From Ruminococcus sp. UBA1409 (GTDB lineage Bacteria > Bacillota > Clostridia > Oscillospirales > Ruminococcaceae), in the NCBI GenBank assembly GCA_002305045.1, contig DBPX01000016.1, positions 245,872 through 309,871 on the forward strand: a stretch of 64,000 bases of DNA. The letters are read 5' to 3'. The position numbers and the translations under genes are program-made. The notes under the pieces are model-generated. The model made no database searches and was not told the origin of the DNA. It saw nothing but the letters and a program-made list of their open reading frames with translations. Below, in pieces: positions 1 to 8,551 of the stretch (its first letter is position 1; every line of letters starts with the position of its first letter).

Positions 1-459
1 ATTCCGACCGCCGAGGTCCCGGAGCTTTTGGCAGTGAGAAAGGCCTTGTCGGTTGTAAAGGAACGCCCGGAGTCTTTAGTAATCGGCTGTGATACCGTGG
101 TCGTGCTGGACGATGTCATCTTCGGCAAGCCGCACACCAAGGAAAACGCCGAGAGAATGCTCCTTGCGCTTTCTGGGAGGACGCATCTTGTGATAAGCGG
201 CGTCTGCCTGTGCTACAAGGGAAAAACGCTCTCCTTCTCCCAGGAGACAAGCGTTTGCTTCTACCCGATTTCAAGGGAGGATATATTACGCTACATCGAC
301 GACTGCTCCCCGCTCGACAAGGCAGGCTCCTACGGCATACAGGACAGGGGCGCACTCTTTGTCAGGGAGATACACGGAGACTATCTTAATGTCGTCGGGA
401 TGCCGGTCTCAAGAATATCAAGGGAGCTTTCAAGGCTTATAAAGCTTGCGGAGGGTTAA
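1..459 (+). CDS. maf: Maf-like nucleotide pyrophosphatase, 5' partial
   Basis: Maf/YceF/YhdE family enzymes hydrolyse nucleoside triphosphates such as dTTP, UTP or modified nucleotides to monophosphates and are linked to septum control in Bacillus. The frame is open from base 1 with no start codon, so the N-terminal end with the S-x-R-R motif lies left of the window. Visible family marks are the GCDTVV stretch with the conserved Asp, the FGKP motif, and the C-terminal YDDxxPLDKAGSYGIQ-like block, here IDDCSPLDKAGSYGIQ. The stop at 457-459 sits 1 base before the next ATG, so the two genes are probably translationally coupled. I am sure of the family but not of the nucleotide preference. Confidence 0.93.
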   Translation: MPTAEVPELLAVRKALSVVKERPESLVIGCDTVVVLDDVIFGKPHTKENAERMLLALSGRTHLVISGVCLCYKGKTLSFSQETSVCFYPISREDILRYIDDCSPLDKAGSYGIQDRGALFVREIHGDYLNVVGMPVSRISRELSRLIKLAEG

Positions 460-460
460 A

Positions 461-778
461 ATGGGTCTTTTTAAAAGGAAAAAGGATAAATTCGCTCTTA
501 GCGCAAAGGAGCTTAGAAGGTTTGACGGCAAGCCGATTCAGTACGCAGTCGAGCGGATAGACGGCAGCGAGCAGGTCCTTGGAAAAAACGGCGGGATAAT
601 CGTTTTAAGCGATGTCATAGTCGTGATGTGCGAGGCTCACGAGGTCTTTAGGTGCAGGATAAAGGGAGCCTCGGTAGCCGAGCTTATGAGCGGAAACGGC
701 GTCGAGATTTCTGGGGTCGACGATTATACAGAAAAGGTAAGGTCGGTCACCGCTCACTATTCCTATTACAGAAAATGA
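461..778 (+). CDS. Small conserved-looking protein of unknown function
   Basis: This 105-residue protein begins with a basic stretch (MGLFKRKKDK) and continues as a mixed alpha/beta sequence without signal peptide or membrane segment. I chose the ATG at 461 because GGAGGG lies just upstream inside the end of maf; an earlier in-frame TTG at 446 would overlap maf and has no ribosome binding site. The alternating hydrophobic pattern (GGIIVLSDVIVVMCEAHEVF) suggests a small beta-rich fold. Its tight spacing to maf implies co-transcription. I do not recognise the family and assign no function. Confidence 0.8.
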   Translation: MGLFKRKKDKFALSAKELRRFDGKPIQYAVERIDGSEQVLGKNGGIIVLSDVIVVMCEAHEVFRCRIKGASVAELMSGNGVEISGVDDYTEKVRSVTAHYSYYRK

Positions 779-806
779 GCGTCCCTGTGCATTTCAGAGG
801 TAGATT

Positions 807-1709
807 ATGAATAATGAAAATACTTTTAAGAAGATGCTTTTAGTATACAATCCCCGCTCCGGGAAGCAGACAATCGCTAGAAGCCTGTCGGATATAATTA
901 ATGTGTTTACAAAGGGAGGCTATGATGTAACCTGCCATCCGACCCAGAGCAAGGGCGACTGCCTTGAAATAACCTCCAAAAGAGCCTCGGAGTTTGACAT
1001 GGTGGTAATCGCCGGAGGAGACGGCACCCTAAACGAGGCTGTGAACGGCTTTATGAAGGCGGGATACAGCCGCTCCTTCGGATATATCCCCTCAGGCTCC
1101 ACAAACGATTTCTCCCACTCGGTGGGCATCCCGATAAGACCCATTGACGCCGCAAGAACTATTATCGAGGGTCAGCCGGTGCTGTGCGATCTTGGCTGCC
1201 TGAACGACAGGTATTTTACCTATGTCGCAGGCTTCGGGACGCTCACCGAGGTCTCCTATACCACTCCGCAGAACTTTAAAAATATCTTTGGCTTTTCAGC
1301 CTATCTTCTTGAGGGTATCGCCGCACTCCCTCAGATAGAGAGCTTTAATATAAGCTTTGAGTCCGATGTAAGGTCGGGAAGCGGCGAGTATCTTCTGGGG
1401 CTTGTCACCAACACCCTCCATGTCGCAGGGCTTAAAAATCAGATACTCCCTGATATCAAGCTGGATGATGGGCTTTTCGAGGTGCTTTTGGTGAAGAGGC
1501 CTAAAAACCTAAGGGACATCAACACCATAGCCGCAGGGCTTTTGAGCAAAAAGCTAGACAGCGAGTGTATAGACTGCTTCAAGACTGCGAGCATAACTAT
1601 AAGCTCGGATACGCCGATTTCCTGGACTCTTGACGGCGAAAACGGAGGAAAAAGCCGTCTCTCTGAAATTAAGATTCATAACCGTGCAGTATCGGTAATC
1701 TGTCCGTAA
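807..1709 (+). CDS. Diacylglycerol/lipid kinase family protein (YegS/BmrU type)
   Basis: Members of this DAGK_cat superfamily phosphorylate diacylglycerol or related lipids at the membrane and recycle lipids released by envelope synthesis. The 300-residue length is standard. The N-terminal block has the N-P-R-S-G-K nucleotide-site motif near residues 15-20. The hallmark GGDGTLNEAVNGF lies near residue 69, and the GSTNDFSHS motif follows near 97. The C-terminal half (DGLFEV, LDGE) matches the beta-sandwich domain. AGAGGTAG lies ahead of the ATG. An intrinsic terminator follows the stop. The family is certain; whether the substrate is diacylglycerol or undecaprenol is not readable. Confidence 0.92.
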   Translation: MNNENTFKKMLLVYNPRSGKQTIARSLSDIINVFTKGGYDVTCHPTQSKGDCLEITSKRASEFDMVVIAGGDGTLNEAVNGFMKAGYSRSFGYIPSGSTNDFSHSVGIPIRPIDAARTIIEGQPVLCDLGCLNDRYFTYVAGFGTLTEVSYTTPQNFKNIFGFSAYLLEGIAALPQIESFNISFESDVRSGSGEYLLGLVTNTLHVAGLKNQILPDIKLDDGLFEVLLVKRPKNLRDINTIAAGLLSKKLDSECIDCFKTASITISSDTPISWTLDGENGGKSRLSEIKIHNRAVSVICP

Positions 1710-1717
1710 AATAAAAT

Positions 1718-1769
1718 CAGCTCCTTTTCCCTTTTGAATTATCCGCCTCGGGAATCGGAGCTGTTTTTT
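1718..1769 (+). terminator. Intrinsic terminator after the lipid kinase gene
   Basis: CAGCTCC at 1718-1724 pairs with GGAGCTG at 1757-1763 and is followed by six T. The A-rich left flank could also let it act on the opposing ABC exporter transcript. Confidence 0.75.
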
Positions 1770-1773
1770 AATT

Positions 1774-4707
1774 TTATTCTGTTCTTAGAGCCTCTACAGG
1801 GTCCTTCTTGGCGGCAAGCCTTGATGGAATAAGGCCTGAAATCATCGTAAGTCCCATGCTAATGGCTATCAGGATGACTGCGCCTGCTATCGGTAAAGAG
1901 GCGGAGAGTATCTCGATGCCCGTAAGAACATGCAAAATTATGTTTATCGGTATCAGCAGAAGAAGCGTCAGCCCTATGCCGAAGGCTCCTGCGGCAAAGC
2001 CTACTATCATCGTCTCGGCGTTAAATACCCTTGATATATCCCTTTTGGAGGCTCCGACGGCTCTTAGTATACCTATCTCCTTTGTCCTTTCAAGTACGGA
2101 GATATAGGTTATTACGCCTATCATTATCGAGGATACCACAAGCGAAATCGCAACGAACGCCATAAGAACATAGGATATTGCGCTTATTATCGTCGTCACT
2201 GAGGACATAAGAAGCTTTACATAGTCCTTATAGCTTATCTTATCCTCCTCCGGGACGGTAAGGTTGTACTCCTCGATAAGCTCGGCGATTTTATCCTTAT
2301 CCTCAAAGCTTGCAGCATAGATGTTTATAGCCGTAGGCTTGGTGATGTCAACCTCTCCTAAAAGCTTTAGAACCTCCTCGTAGGTCCTGTCGGAGAATCT
2401 TGCGGGCATAGCCTCGTTATAGATGTAGCTGATGTTCTCCTGGCTGAGCTCGGTACTGTCAAGCATATAGGAAAGCTCGGCGGAGGTGCGCTCTGAAAGA
2501 CCGGCGGCTGTTGTTTTTGAATACTGCTCCAAAACAGCAGCCTCAACTATCTCATGGATGAGCTCATCCTTTTCAGCCTCCTCCATGCCGCTTATATACC
2601 CCATTATTGTTTCCTCGTCCATCTGGGTGCTGCCGGCTATAGCCTGTAGGAGCATGCCGTCAAGCTCCTCCTGCGACCTTGAGGAGATGTAGCTGTCTAC
2701 CGAAGCCGAAAGATACTCGGCGGTCGGGATCGAGACAAGCTCTCTGTAAAGCTCTGCCTTTTCCTCGACAGAAAGACCCGCTATCCACTCGTAAACCTCC
2801 GATGACATCATTTCCTCGCTGATGTCGCTCTCCTCGCTCTTGAAGCGAAGTCCGCTTAGGACATCGGTGTCCGGGTACTGCTTCTGAGCCGTGACAAGGC
2901 TGCTGCTCTGGGTATGCTCGATGATATGCTCAGAAAGCGCCGAGGTATAGCCAACAGCTCCGCTAAGATAGGAGGATACGGCGTCCTCGCTCGGTCTAAT
3001 TATTCCCACTACCTTGAGCTTTATTGAATTATTGGAGTCGTAAAGATATTTCAGCCCTGTTTGAGTCTGCGAGGCGTCTATATAGCCGGAGTTTCCCCTC
3101 TGGTACTTGTCGCAGTCGGGTATGACACGGAAATCTATCCCTAAAATATCCTCATAGCTCCATTGGCTGCTGCTCAGCTCCTCCTTTTTGCCCTCCGACG
3201 CAAGCGTCATATCGTCTATTATTTCGTCGAGCGTTTTAAGGCCGAGGGTATAGAGCATCATGTCGCTTATTTCGTTGTTTTCGTCGACAGCTACTACCAC
3301 CTCATCATAGCTTTGGGGCCATCTGCCGCTTATGACATCGTACTGCTCTAATATTGTAGGATTGATTATCTCCCCGTTCATGCCGGAGAGCAGCTCCTGC
3401 CAGGAGCTAAGCTGCATATACGAGGAAAGCGTGCTGCTGGACGCCTCTACTCCAAGCTCTGAATAAAGCCTTGAAATAAGCTCCATGACATCCGAGCGGA
3501 CGATATTGCCGTCGGCATCCTTGACATAGACCTCGGGCTGACCTCCGTAGGAGTAGCTGACTGCGCTCGCATACTCTGAAAGCTCAGACGAGCTGTCCAA
3601 AAACTCCTTAAACCTCGAGAGGTTGTTGCTGCTGATCTTGATATTGCTCATCGAATCCATCATGTCTGACATTATCCGATTCTCATATACTGCGTTAAGC
3701 TCGTGCTCCGGCTCGCTCTCGTTGTTCTGACCCATAAACGCCGTCATCATGCTGGTCATGTCGACCTCCTCGGCGTTTATTGTAATAGGATAGGAGGCGA
3801 GGGTGTCCTCCTGAACACGGTCGATATACTTGTTTACGCCGGTTGAGACAGACAGAATGAGCGCTATTCCGATTATGCCTATGCTTCCGGCAAAGGATGT
3901 AAGAATTGTTCTTCCCTTTTTGGTCATGAGGTTGTTAAGCGAGAGCGAGAGCGCCGTCATAAACGACATCGAGGTCTTGCCCGACTTGCCTATGACCCTC
4001 ATCTCGCTTGACCTGCTCACCTCGTCAGAGGAATAGGGCGAGGAATCGCTTATAACCTGACCGTCAAGACAGCGGACTATTCTTGTTGCGTATTTCTCGG
4101 CAAGCTCGGGGTTGTGAGTTACCATTACTACAAGCTTGTCTTTGGATATCTCCTTTAAAATCTCCATTATCTGGACGCTTGTAGCAGAGTCCAGAGCGCC
4201 GGTCGGCTCGTCAGCCATCAGAATATCAGGGTTGTTCACAAGCGCCCTTGCTATTGCGACTCTTTGCATCTGACCGCCGGACATCTGGTTTGGCTTCTTT
4301 TTGAGCTGGTCTCCAAGTCCGACCCTCTTTAAAGCGTCAACAGCACGCCTTCTTCTTTCCGTCTTTCCGACTCCCGAAAGCGTAAGGGCAAGCTCGACAT
4401 TGGACAAAACCGTCTGATGGGGTATAAGATTATAGGACTGGAACACAAAGCCGACCGAGTGGTTTCGGTAGCTGTCCCAATCCGAGCTTTTAAACCTCTT
4501 TGTAGACCTGCCGTTTATGCTCAGGTCTCCGCTTGTGTACTGGTCGAGTCCGCTGATGATATTCAAAAGGGTGGTCTTTCCGCAGCCTGACGGTCCCAAA
4601 ATGGCGACAAACTCGGATTTTCTGAACTCGATGCTTATCCCCCTTAGTGCATGTACGGTTTCATCCCCAGCCCTATAATCCTTTACTATATCAGTAAGCT
4701 TTAACAT
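1774..4707 (-). CDS. MacB-like ABC exporter, fused ATPase and FtsX permease
   Basis: This 977-residue fusion couples an ATPase of the MacB/LolD class to an FtsX-type permease. Such proteins usually act as mechanotransmitters or export peptides or lipoproteins rather than forming a classical channel. The ATPase (about residues 1-230) shows Walker A GPSGCGKTT, the signature MSGGQMQR and Walker B ILMADEPTGALD. One membrane helix near residue 280 precedes a very long extracytoplasmic region rich in Ser, Glu and Tyr. Three C-terminal helices end in the FtsX consensus (TKEIGILRAVGASKRDI). I start at 4707 (MLKLTDIV) because homology begins there and AGAAGG precedes it; a longer frame to 4794 exists. 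The exported substrate cannot be read. Confidence 0.93.
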   Translation of the reverse strand: MLKLTDIVKDYRAGDETVHALRGISIEFRKSEFVAILGPSGCGKTTLLNIISGLDQYTSGDLSINGRSTKRFKSSDWDSYRNHSVGFVFQSYNLIPHQTVLSNVELALTLSGVGKTERRRRAVDALKRVGLGDQLKKKPNQMSGGQMQRVAIARALVNNPDILMADEPTGALDSATSVQIMEILKEISKDKLVVMVTHNPELAEKYATRIVRCLDGQVISDSSPYSSDEVSRSSEMRVIGKSGKTSMSFMTALSLSLNNLMTKKGRTILTSFAGSIGIIGIALILSVSTGVNKYIDRVQEDTLASYPITINAEEVDMTSMMTAFMGQNNESEPEHELNAVYENRIMSDMMDSMSNIKISSNNLSRFKEFLDSSSELSEYASAVSYSYGGQPEVYVKDADGNIVRSDVMELISRLYSELGVEASSSTLSSYMQLSSWQELLSGMNGEIINPTILEQYDVISGRWPQSYDEVVVAVDENNEISDMMLYTLGLKTLDEIIDDMTLASEGKKEELSSSQWSYEDILGIDFRVIPDCDKYQRGNSGYIDASQTQTGLKYLYDSNNSIKLKVVGIIRPSEDAVSSYLSGAVGYTSALSEHIIEHTQSSSLVTAQKQYPDTDVLSGLRFKSEESDISEEMMSSEVYEWIAGLSVEEKAELYRELVSIPTAEYLSASVDSYISSRSQEELDGMLLQAIAGSTQMDEETIMGYISGMEEAEKDELIHEIVEAAVLEQYSKTTAAGLSERTSAELSYMLDSTELSQENISYIYNEAMPARFSDRTYEEVLKLLGEVDITKPTAINIYAASFEDKDKIAELIEEYNLTVPEEDKISYKDYVKLLMSSVTTIISAISYVLMAFVAISLVVSSIMIGVITYISVLERTKEIGILRAVGASKRDISRVFNAETMIVGFAAGAFGIGLTLLLLIPINIILHVLTGIEILSASLPIAGAVILIAISMGLTMISGLIPSRLAAKKDPVEALRTE

Positions 4708-4786
4708 AGCCGTTTCAAACCTTCTTCTTAAAAATATGATAAAAGAAATTCTCTGCCTGTCAGCAAAACCGGCTCTAAAAATCAAG

Positions 4787-4826
4787 TCGGTCAAATATAT
4801 CTAATAATAGACCTCTATTTGACCGA
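4787..4826. repeat. 11-bp inverted repeat upstream of the ABC exporter
   Basis: TCGGTCAAATA at 4787-4797 is matched exactly by TATTTGACCGA at 4816-4826 with an 18-bp spacer, 80 bp upstream of the ABC start. The size and symmetry fit a transcription factor operator. No cognate regulator gene is adjacent. Confidence 0.6.
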
Positions 4827-4888
4827 TATTGTGAAAATATTATGAAAACTAAATAAAAAGGCAGCTACTTAGGAGCTAGAGCTTCGTC

Positions 4889-5332
4889 CTAGAACTCCTC
4901 CTCCATCTTAGAAATAAGGTCAACCCTTCTTTGATGCCGTCCGCCCTCAAACTTTGTTTCAAGGAACAAATCGACTAGCTGGCAGGCAAGACCGGGACCT
5001 ACAACCCTTCCGCCGAGGCAAAGGGCGTTAGCGTCGTTATGGAGCCTTGTGTACATAGCCGAGAAGGAATCTGAGCAGGCGCAGGCTCTTATGCCCTTTA
5101 CCTTGTTTGCGGCTATTGATATCCCTATACCCGTCCCGCAGATGAGTATCGCCCTGTCAACCTTGCCCGAAACAAGCTCCTTGCAGACCCTTTTCGCAGC
5201 ATCTGGATAGTCTATCTTTTCGCCGGGAGCTATGCCGTAGTCTATATACTCCACTCCCTTTTCCTCAAGATGCTTGATAATCTCAAGCTTCAGCTCAGTA
5301 CCTGCATGGTCGTTTCCTATTCCGATAATCAT
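4889..5332 (-). CDS. rpiB: Ribose-5-phosphate isomerase B
   Basis: RpiB interconverts ribose 5-phosphate and ribulose 5-phosphate in the non-oxidative pentose phosphate pathway; relatives isomerise allose or galactose phosphates. The 147-residue length is typical. Visible motifs are GNDHAGxELK at the N-terminus, the catalytic-loop segment ILICGTGIGISIAANK with its Cys, and SAMYTRLHNDANALCLGGR. AAAGG abuts the ATG at 5341, too close for a usable site, so the second ATG at 5332 (spacing 9) is preferred. It is the last gene of the dCMP deaminase-tsaE-tsaB-rpiB run. Confidence 0.94.
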   Translation of the reverse strand: MIIGIGNDHAGTELKLEIIKHLEEKGVEYIDYGIAPGEKIDYPDAAKRVCKELVSGKVDRAILICGTGIGISIAANKVKGIRACACSDSFSAMYTRLHNDANALCLGGRVVGPGLACQLVDLFLETKFEGGRHQRRVDLISKMEEEF

Positions 5333-5345
5333 ATTTATCATCCTT

Positions 5346-6032
5346 TCAAGCTAATTTATCATTTAAATCCTTTTCTGCCTTTGTAATCTGAAGATAGCTG
5401 ACGAAAAGCCCCCTTGCATCGGTATCCTCGCCGGGGTGCCACAATGCCGCCTGACATATCCCAGAGGCGGACTGAAGTCTTGCGGCTGCGGGAGCCAAAA
5501 CAACCTCCTCACCGCCGCCAAGCCGGGTGATAGTTTCAGCGGCGTAGTCCCCGGTGAGAACGGTTCTTCCCTGAGCGCCTTCAAGCAGGGCTAAAAGGTC
5601 GTCTACGCTGCCCACCCTGTCCGGCTGCTGAGGGATAAGTCTCTCGCCGTCGCTGATATATGCGCCGAAATACACCGTCCCCGGTCTTGCATACATCACC
5701 GGGACTATCCTGCACGCTGCACAGAGACAGTTAGCCGCAAGTCCCTCCAGTGTGGAGATGCCTATGCATCTTTTATTGTCGTAGCAAAGCCCCTTCACCG
5801 TCGAAACGCCTATTCTAAGTCCCGTATATGAGCCGGGACCGTTGGCAACTGCTACAAGGTCAATATCCTCAAGTCCGATTGAAAGCTCCTCCATGAGCGA
5901 GGTGACATAGGGAAGTATGACCCTTGAATGCGTCCTTTTTGTCATCACCGTTTTAAGAGCTATAATCGCACCGTCCTTCATAACGGCACAGGACGCCGTC
6001 TGCCCCGAGGTGTCAATCCCCAAGATTATCAA
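5346..6032 (-). CDS. tsaB: tRNA t6A biosynthesis subunit TsaB
   Basis: TsaB is the non-catalytic partner that dimerises with TsaD in making N6-threonylcarbamoyladenosine at position 37 of ANN-decoding tRNAs. The protein has 228 residues. The ASKHA fold is marked by ILGIDTSGQTASCAV at the N-terminus and by VAVANGPGSYTGLRIGVST near residues 60-80, the diagnostic TsaB segment. It overlaps tsaE by 20 bases, which implies translational coupling of two proteins of the same complex. tsaD and tsaC are not in this window. Confidence 0.94.
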   Translation of the reverse strand: MIILGIDTSGQTASCAVMKDGAIIALKTVMTKRTHSRVILPYVTSLMEELSIGLEDIDLVAVANGPGSYTGLRIGVSTVKGLCYDNKRCIGISTLEGLAANCLCAACRIVPVMYARPGTVYFGAYISDGERLIPQQPDRVGSVDDLLALLEGAQGRTVLTGDYAAETITRLGGGEEVVLAPAAARLQSASGICQAALWHPGEDTDARGLFVSYLQITKAEKDLNDKLA

Positions 6033-6477
6033 GCCTGCCGCCTCCGCTTCTGTCCTCTATTATAAACTGTCTTTTGTCCTCCGACAGTCTTTTTATCTCG
6101 ATGTATATTACATTGTCAAGCCTGGATAAAAGGTCTGTTATATTCTCGCTCCACTCGATTATTATGACTCCCCCACCGTCAAGATAGTCAAAAAAGCCGA
6201 TGTCCTCAAGCTCGTCAGAGCAAAGCCTGTACATATCGAAATGGCAGACAAAGAGCCTGCCCTCCTCCCTGTACTCGTTCACTATCGCAAAGGTAGGACT
6301 TGTAACCATATCGCTAAGCCCCATCCCGGTGACTATCCCACGGGTAATCGTGGTCTTGCCGGAGCCAAGACCTCCCAAAAAGGCGATAATCTCGCCTCCT
6401 CTGAGCCTTTTTCCTATCCTTTTGCCAAGCTCTATGGTTTCTCTCGGCGAATCGGTGAAATACTCCTGCTTTAGCAT
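6013..6477 (-). CDS. tsaE: tRNA t6A biosynthesis ATPase TsaE
   Basis: TsaE is the P-loop ATPase that resets the TsaB-TsaD complex after each t6A modification cycle. The protein is 154 residues, the normal size. Walker A is GGLGSGKTT near residue 35, followed by TSPTFAIVNEY, the HFDMYRL segment containing the conserved Asp, and the VIIIEWSENI strand with the Walker-B-like Glu. The start at 6477 lies 4 bases after the dCMP deaminase stop, so the genes are almost certainly in one transcript. Confidence 0.94.
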   Translation of the reverse strand: MLKQEYFTDSPRETIELGKRIGKRLRGGEIIAFLGGLGSGKTTITRGIVTGMGLSDMVTSPTFAIVNEYREEGRLFVCHFDMYRLCSDELEDIGFFDYLDGGGVIIIEWSENITDLLSRLDNVIYIEIKRLSEDKRQFIIEDRSGGGRLDNLGD

Positions 6478-6480
6478 ACT

Positions 6481-6969
6481 CTAATATCCGAACTCCCCTG
6501 AAACGGAATCGTCGTTCATTACCCAGTCAAAGACAGAAATGACCCTGTAGCTATCCTTATCATCCCTGATAATGACCCTCTCGATTCCGGCGTTAATTAT
6601 CACCCGCTTGCACAGCGAGCAGCAGTTGGAGTTTTTAATATACTCGTTTGTTTCGACCTCTCTGCCGCAAAGATAGAGCGTAGAGCCTATCATCGACTCC
6701 CTCGATGCGCTGATGATGGCGTTCATCTCTGCGTGTACGCTTCTGCAAAGCTCGTATCTCTCCCCTCTCGGGACGCCAAGCTTATTTCTTATACAGTAGC
6801 CAAGCTCGGTGCAGTTAATCCTGCCCCTCGGAGCGCCGACATAGCCGGTGGAGATTATCTCGTCGTTTTTGACTATCACCGCCCCGTATCTGCGGCGAAG
6901 GCAGGTGGCTCTTTCTGATACAGCGTCGGCAATGTCAAGGTAGTAATTCGTCTTGTCCCTTCTTTGCAT
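6481..6969 (-). CDS. dCMP deaminase family zinc enzyme
   Basis: The enzyme deaminates dCMP to dUMP, feeding dTMP synthesis. Zinc ligands are readable: His in SVHAEMNAI, with the Glu general base, and two Cys in CCSLCKRVI. The GAPRGRINCTELGYC loop, with additional Cys, is typical of ComEB-like dCMP deaminases. I start at 6969 (MQRRDKTNYY) because AAAGGA precedes it and homology begins there; the open frame extends 38 codons further upstream without support. This gives 162 residues. It is the first gene of the operon running to rpiB. Confidence 0.9.
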   Translation of the reverse strand: MQRRDKTNYYLDIADAVSERATCLRRRYGAVIVKNDEIISTGYVGAPRGRINCTELGYCIRNKLGVPRGERYELCRSVHAEMNAIISASRESMIGSTLYLCGREVETNEYIKNSNCCSLCKRVIINAGIERVIIRDDKDSYRVISVFDWVMNDDSVSGEFGY

Positions 6970-7006
6970 ATAAACTGTCCTTTCATATTTATAAATCACT
7001 ATTTTA

Positions 7007-7035
7007 AATATACCACAACCGATGTCCCAAGTAAA
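7007..7035 (-). promoter_or_regulatory. Probable sigma-A promoter of the dCMP deaminase-tsaE-tsaB-rpiB operon
   Basis: On the minus strand TTTACT (7030-7035) and TATATT (7007-7012) are separated by 17 bp, about 38 bp upstream of the chosen start. Confidence 0.5.
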
Positions 7036-7105
7036 GACTTTATCCCGATTTTTTGAAAAAAGAGGCTGCTTGTTCTCCTGCAAGGCATTAAAATCCTCGC
7101 AGAGC

Positions 7106-7134
7106 TTGAAAATTCCGCTCCGATAGGCTATAAT
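7106..7134 (+). promoter_or_regulatory. Sigma-A promoter of rsmE
   Basis: TTGAAA (7106-7111), a 17-bp spacer and a perfect TATAAT (7129-7134) lie 39 bp upstream of the rsmE ATG. Confidence 0.75.
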
Positions 7135-7172
7135 TAAAAGCAGGGCTTTTATCTTTCGGAAAGGAGAAATAT

Positions 7173-7898
7173 ATGCCGAGGTTTTTTTCAGACCATCCGC
7201 CCATTGACGGTGAGCTTAGAATTACCGGCGACGACGCATGGCACATAGCAAGGTCGCTAAGGCTAAGGCTTAACGACAGGCTCACCGTCTGCTGTAACAG
7301 GGTTGACTACAGCTGCACGATTCTCTCCATAAGCGACAGCGAGATAAGGCTAAGAGCCGAGTCAAGCTCTATGTCTAAGGAACCGTCTTTAAGGCTCACC
7401 CTTTATGCCGCTCTGCCAAAAAAGGATAAGCTGGAGCTTGTAATCATGAAGGCGACCGAGCTTGGAGCCGAAAGGATAGTCCCGGTTCTGACCGAGTTCT
7501 GCGCTCTTAGGCTGACGGGCGAGCAGTTTGCCAAGAAGAAGCAGCGCCTTGAAAGAATCGCATACGAGGCGGCAAAGCAGTCTGGCAGAGGAATTATCCC
7601 CCAGATTTCGGATATAATAAGCCTTGACGAGGCGGTGTCTGAAATGAGGTCTATGGACCTTGGAATCATGCTCTACGAAAAGGGCGGAGTCTCGCTCGGC
7701 TCGCTGGGATTAGCTCCCGGGGAGGAAAAAAGCGTGGGTCTTTTGGTGGGTCCAGAGGGCGGCTTTTCCGAAAGGGAGGCAAGGCTCTGCCAGGAAAACG
7801 GGATAAAAACTGTCTGGCTGGGGCCGAGGATACTACGGTGCGAAACCGCTCCCATAGCCGCCATAAGCATATTATTGTTTCTTAATAACGATATGTAG
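7173..7898 (+). CDS. rsmE: 16S rRNA m3U1498 methyltransferase RsmE
   Basis: RsmE methylates N3 of U1498 in helix 44 of 16S rRNA, near the decoding site. The 241-residue protein has the N-terminal PUA-like domain (MPRFFSDHP, DDAWHIARSLRL) and a C-terminal SPOUT domain. The SAM knot is marked by LLVGPEGGFSEREA and by LGPRILRCETAPIAAI. The MKATELGAERIVPV segment is the usual signature at the start of the SPOUT part. AAAGGAG precedes the ATG at 7173. It stands alone behind its own promoter. Confidence 0.96.
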   Translation: MPRFFSDHPPIDGELRITGDDAWHIARSLRLRLNDRLTVCCNRVDYSCTILSISDSEIRLRAESSSMSKEPSLRLTLYAALPKKDKLELVIMKATELGAERIVPVLTEFCALRLTGEQFAKKKQRLERIAYEAAKQSGRGIIPQISDIISLDEAVSEMRSMDLGIMLYEKGGVSLGSLGLAPGEEKSVGLLVGPEGGFSEREARLCQENGIKTVWLGPRILRCETAPIAAISILLFLNNDM

Positions 7899-7901
7899 GT
7901 A

Positions 7902-7930
7902 TTGCATTTTTCTATATAATATGCTACAAT
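7902..7930 (+). promoter_or_regulatory. Sigma-A promoter of the acidic Cys-rich protein
   Basis: TTGCAT (7902-7907) and TACAAT (7925-7930) have a 17-bp spacer. The site directly follows the rsmE stop and lies 31 bp upstream of the next ATG. Confidence 0.65.
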
Positions 7931-7961
7931 AAAATAAATAAATCTTTAAGGAGATGTTTTT

Positions 7962-8525
7962 ATGGGTAACTTTCTTAAAATAGCTCTTGGGCTTGGTGCC
8001 GCAGCCGCTGCCGCAGCTCTTGTCATTTCTTTGGCAAAAAAATCCGACAATAACGAGGATATCGACCTCGAGGAGATGGATGACCTAAGCGACATCCCCG
8101 ACTGCGATGAGGAGGCTCCCGAGGAGGATTGCAGCTGCGAGGACTGCGAGGACTGGAACGGCGAGGAGTGCGGCTGTGAGGACGACTGCTGCACCTGCGA
8201 GGAGTGTGCAAGCTCCTCTCACAGCCTGAAGTCCGCAGTGAACAGCATTGTCGACGGTGTTATGGGTGGCGTAGTTGTAGCTGCCGACAAGCTGAGCGAG
8301 CTTTCCAACAAGCTTGCCGACTTTGTTTCTGAAAAGCTTGACGAGCGCAAGGAGAACAGCACTCCCGCCTTCAAGTTTGACTGGAGCGAGGACGATGAGT
8401 CACAGGAGTGCTCCGGCTGTCAGGAGGGCGAGGATTCCTGCGAGTGTGCAAAGGAGGCCTCAGCCGGGGATTCTGACTCCGCTTTAGGCGCTGATTCCGG
8501 CTCAGACGGGGATATAAACGGCTAA
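7962..8525 (+). CDS. Acidic, cysteine-rich protein with N-terminal membrane anchor, unknown function
   Basis: This 187-residue protein opens with one Ala/Leu-rich helix (about residues 5-25) followed by Lys-Lys, consistent with a membrane anchor as in YtxH-like proteins. The remainder is strongly acidic. Two Cys clusters stand out. The first, near residues 48-86, has repeated CxC, CxxC and CC spacings separated by Glu and Asp; a shorter one lies near 147-160. A helical segment near residues 90-130 (SAVNSIVDGVMGG, LADFVSEKLDERK) lies between them. AAGGAG precedes the ATG. I do not recognise the family. The Cys/acid pattern suggests metal binding or redox chemistry, which is inference only. Confidence 0.75.
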   Translation: MGNFLKIALGLGAAAAAAALVISLAKKSDNNEDIDLEEMDDLSDIPDCDEEAPEEDCSCEDCEDWNGEECGCEDDCCTCEECASSSHSLKSAVNSIVDGVMGGVVVAADKLSELSNKLADFVSEKLDERKENSTPAFKFDWSEDDESQECSGCQEGEDSCECAKEASAGDSDSALGADSGSDGDING

Positions 8526-8551
8526 TCCCCTTTTTCACTCTTAGCCGAACC

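Noticed and set aside
4867..4888. Terminator after rpiB
   Set aside because: AGCT arms are only 4 bp and several foldings compete; not strong enough to annotate.
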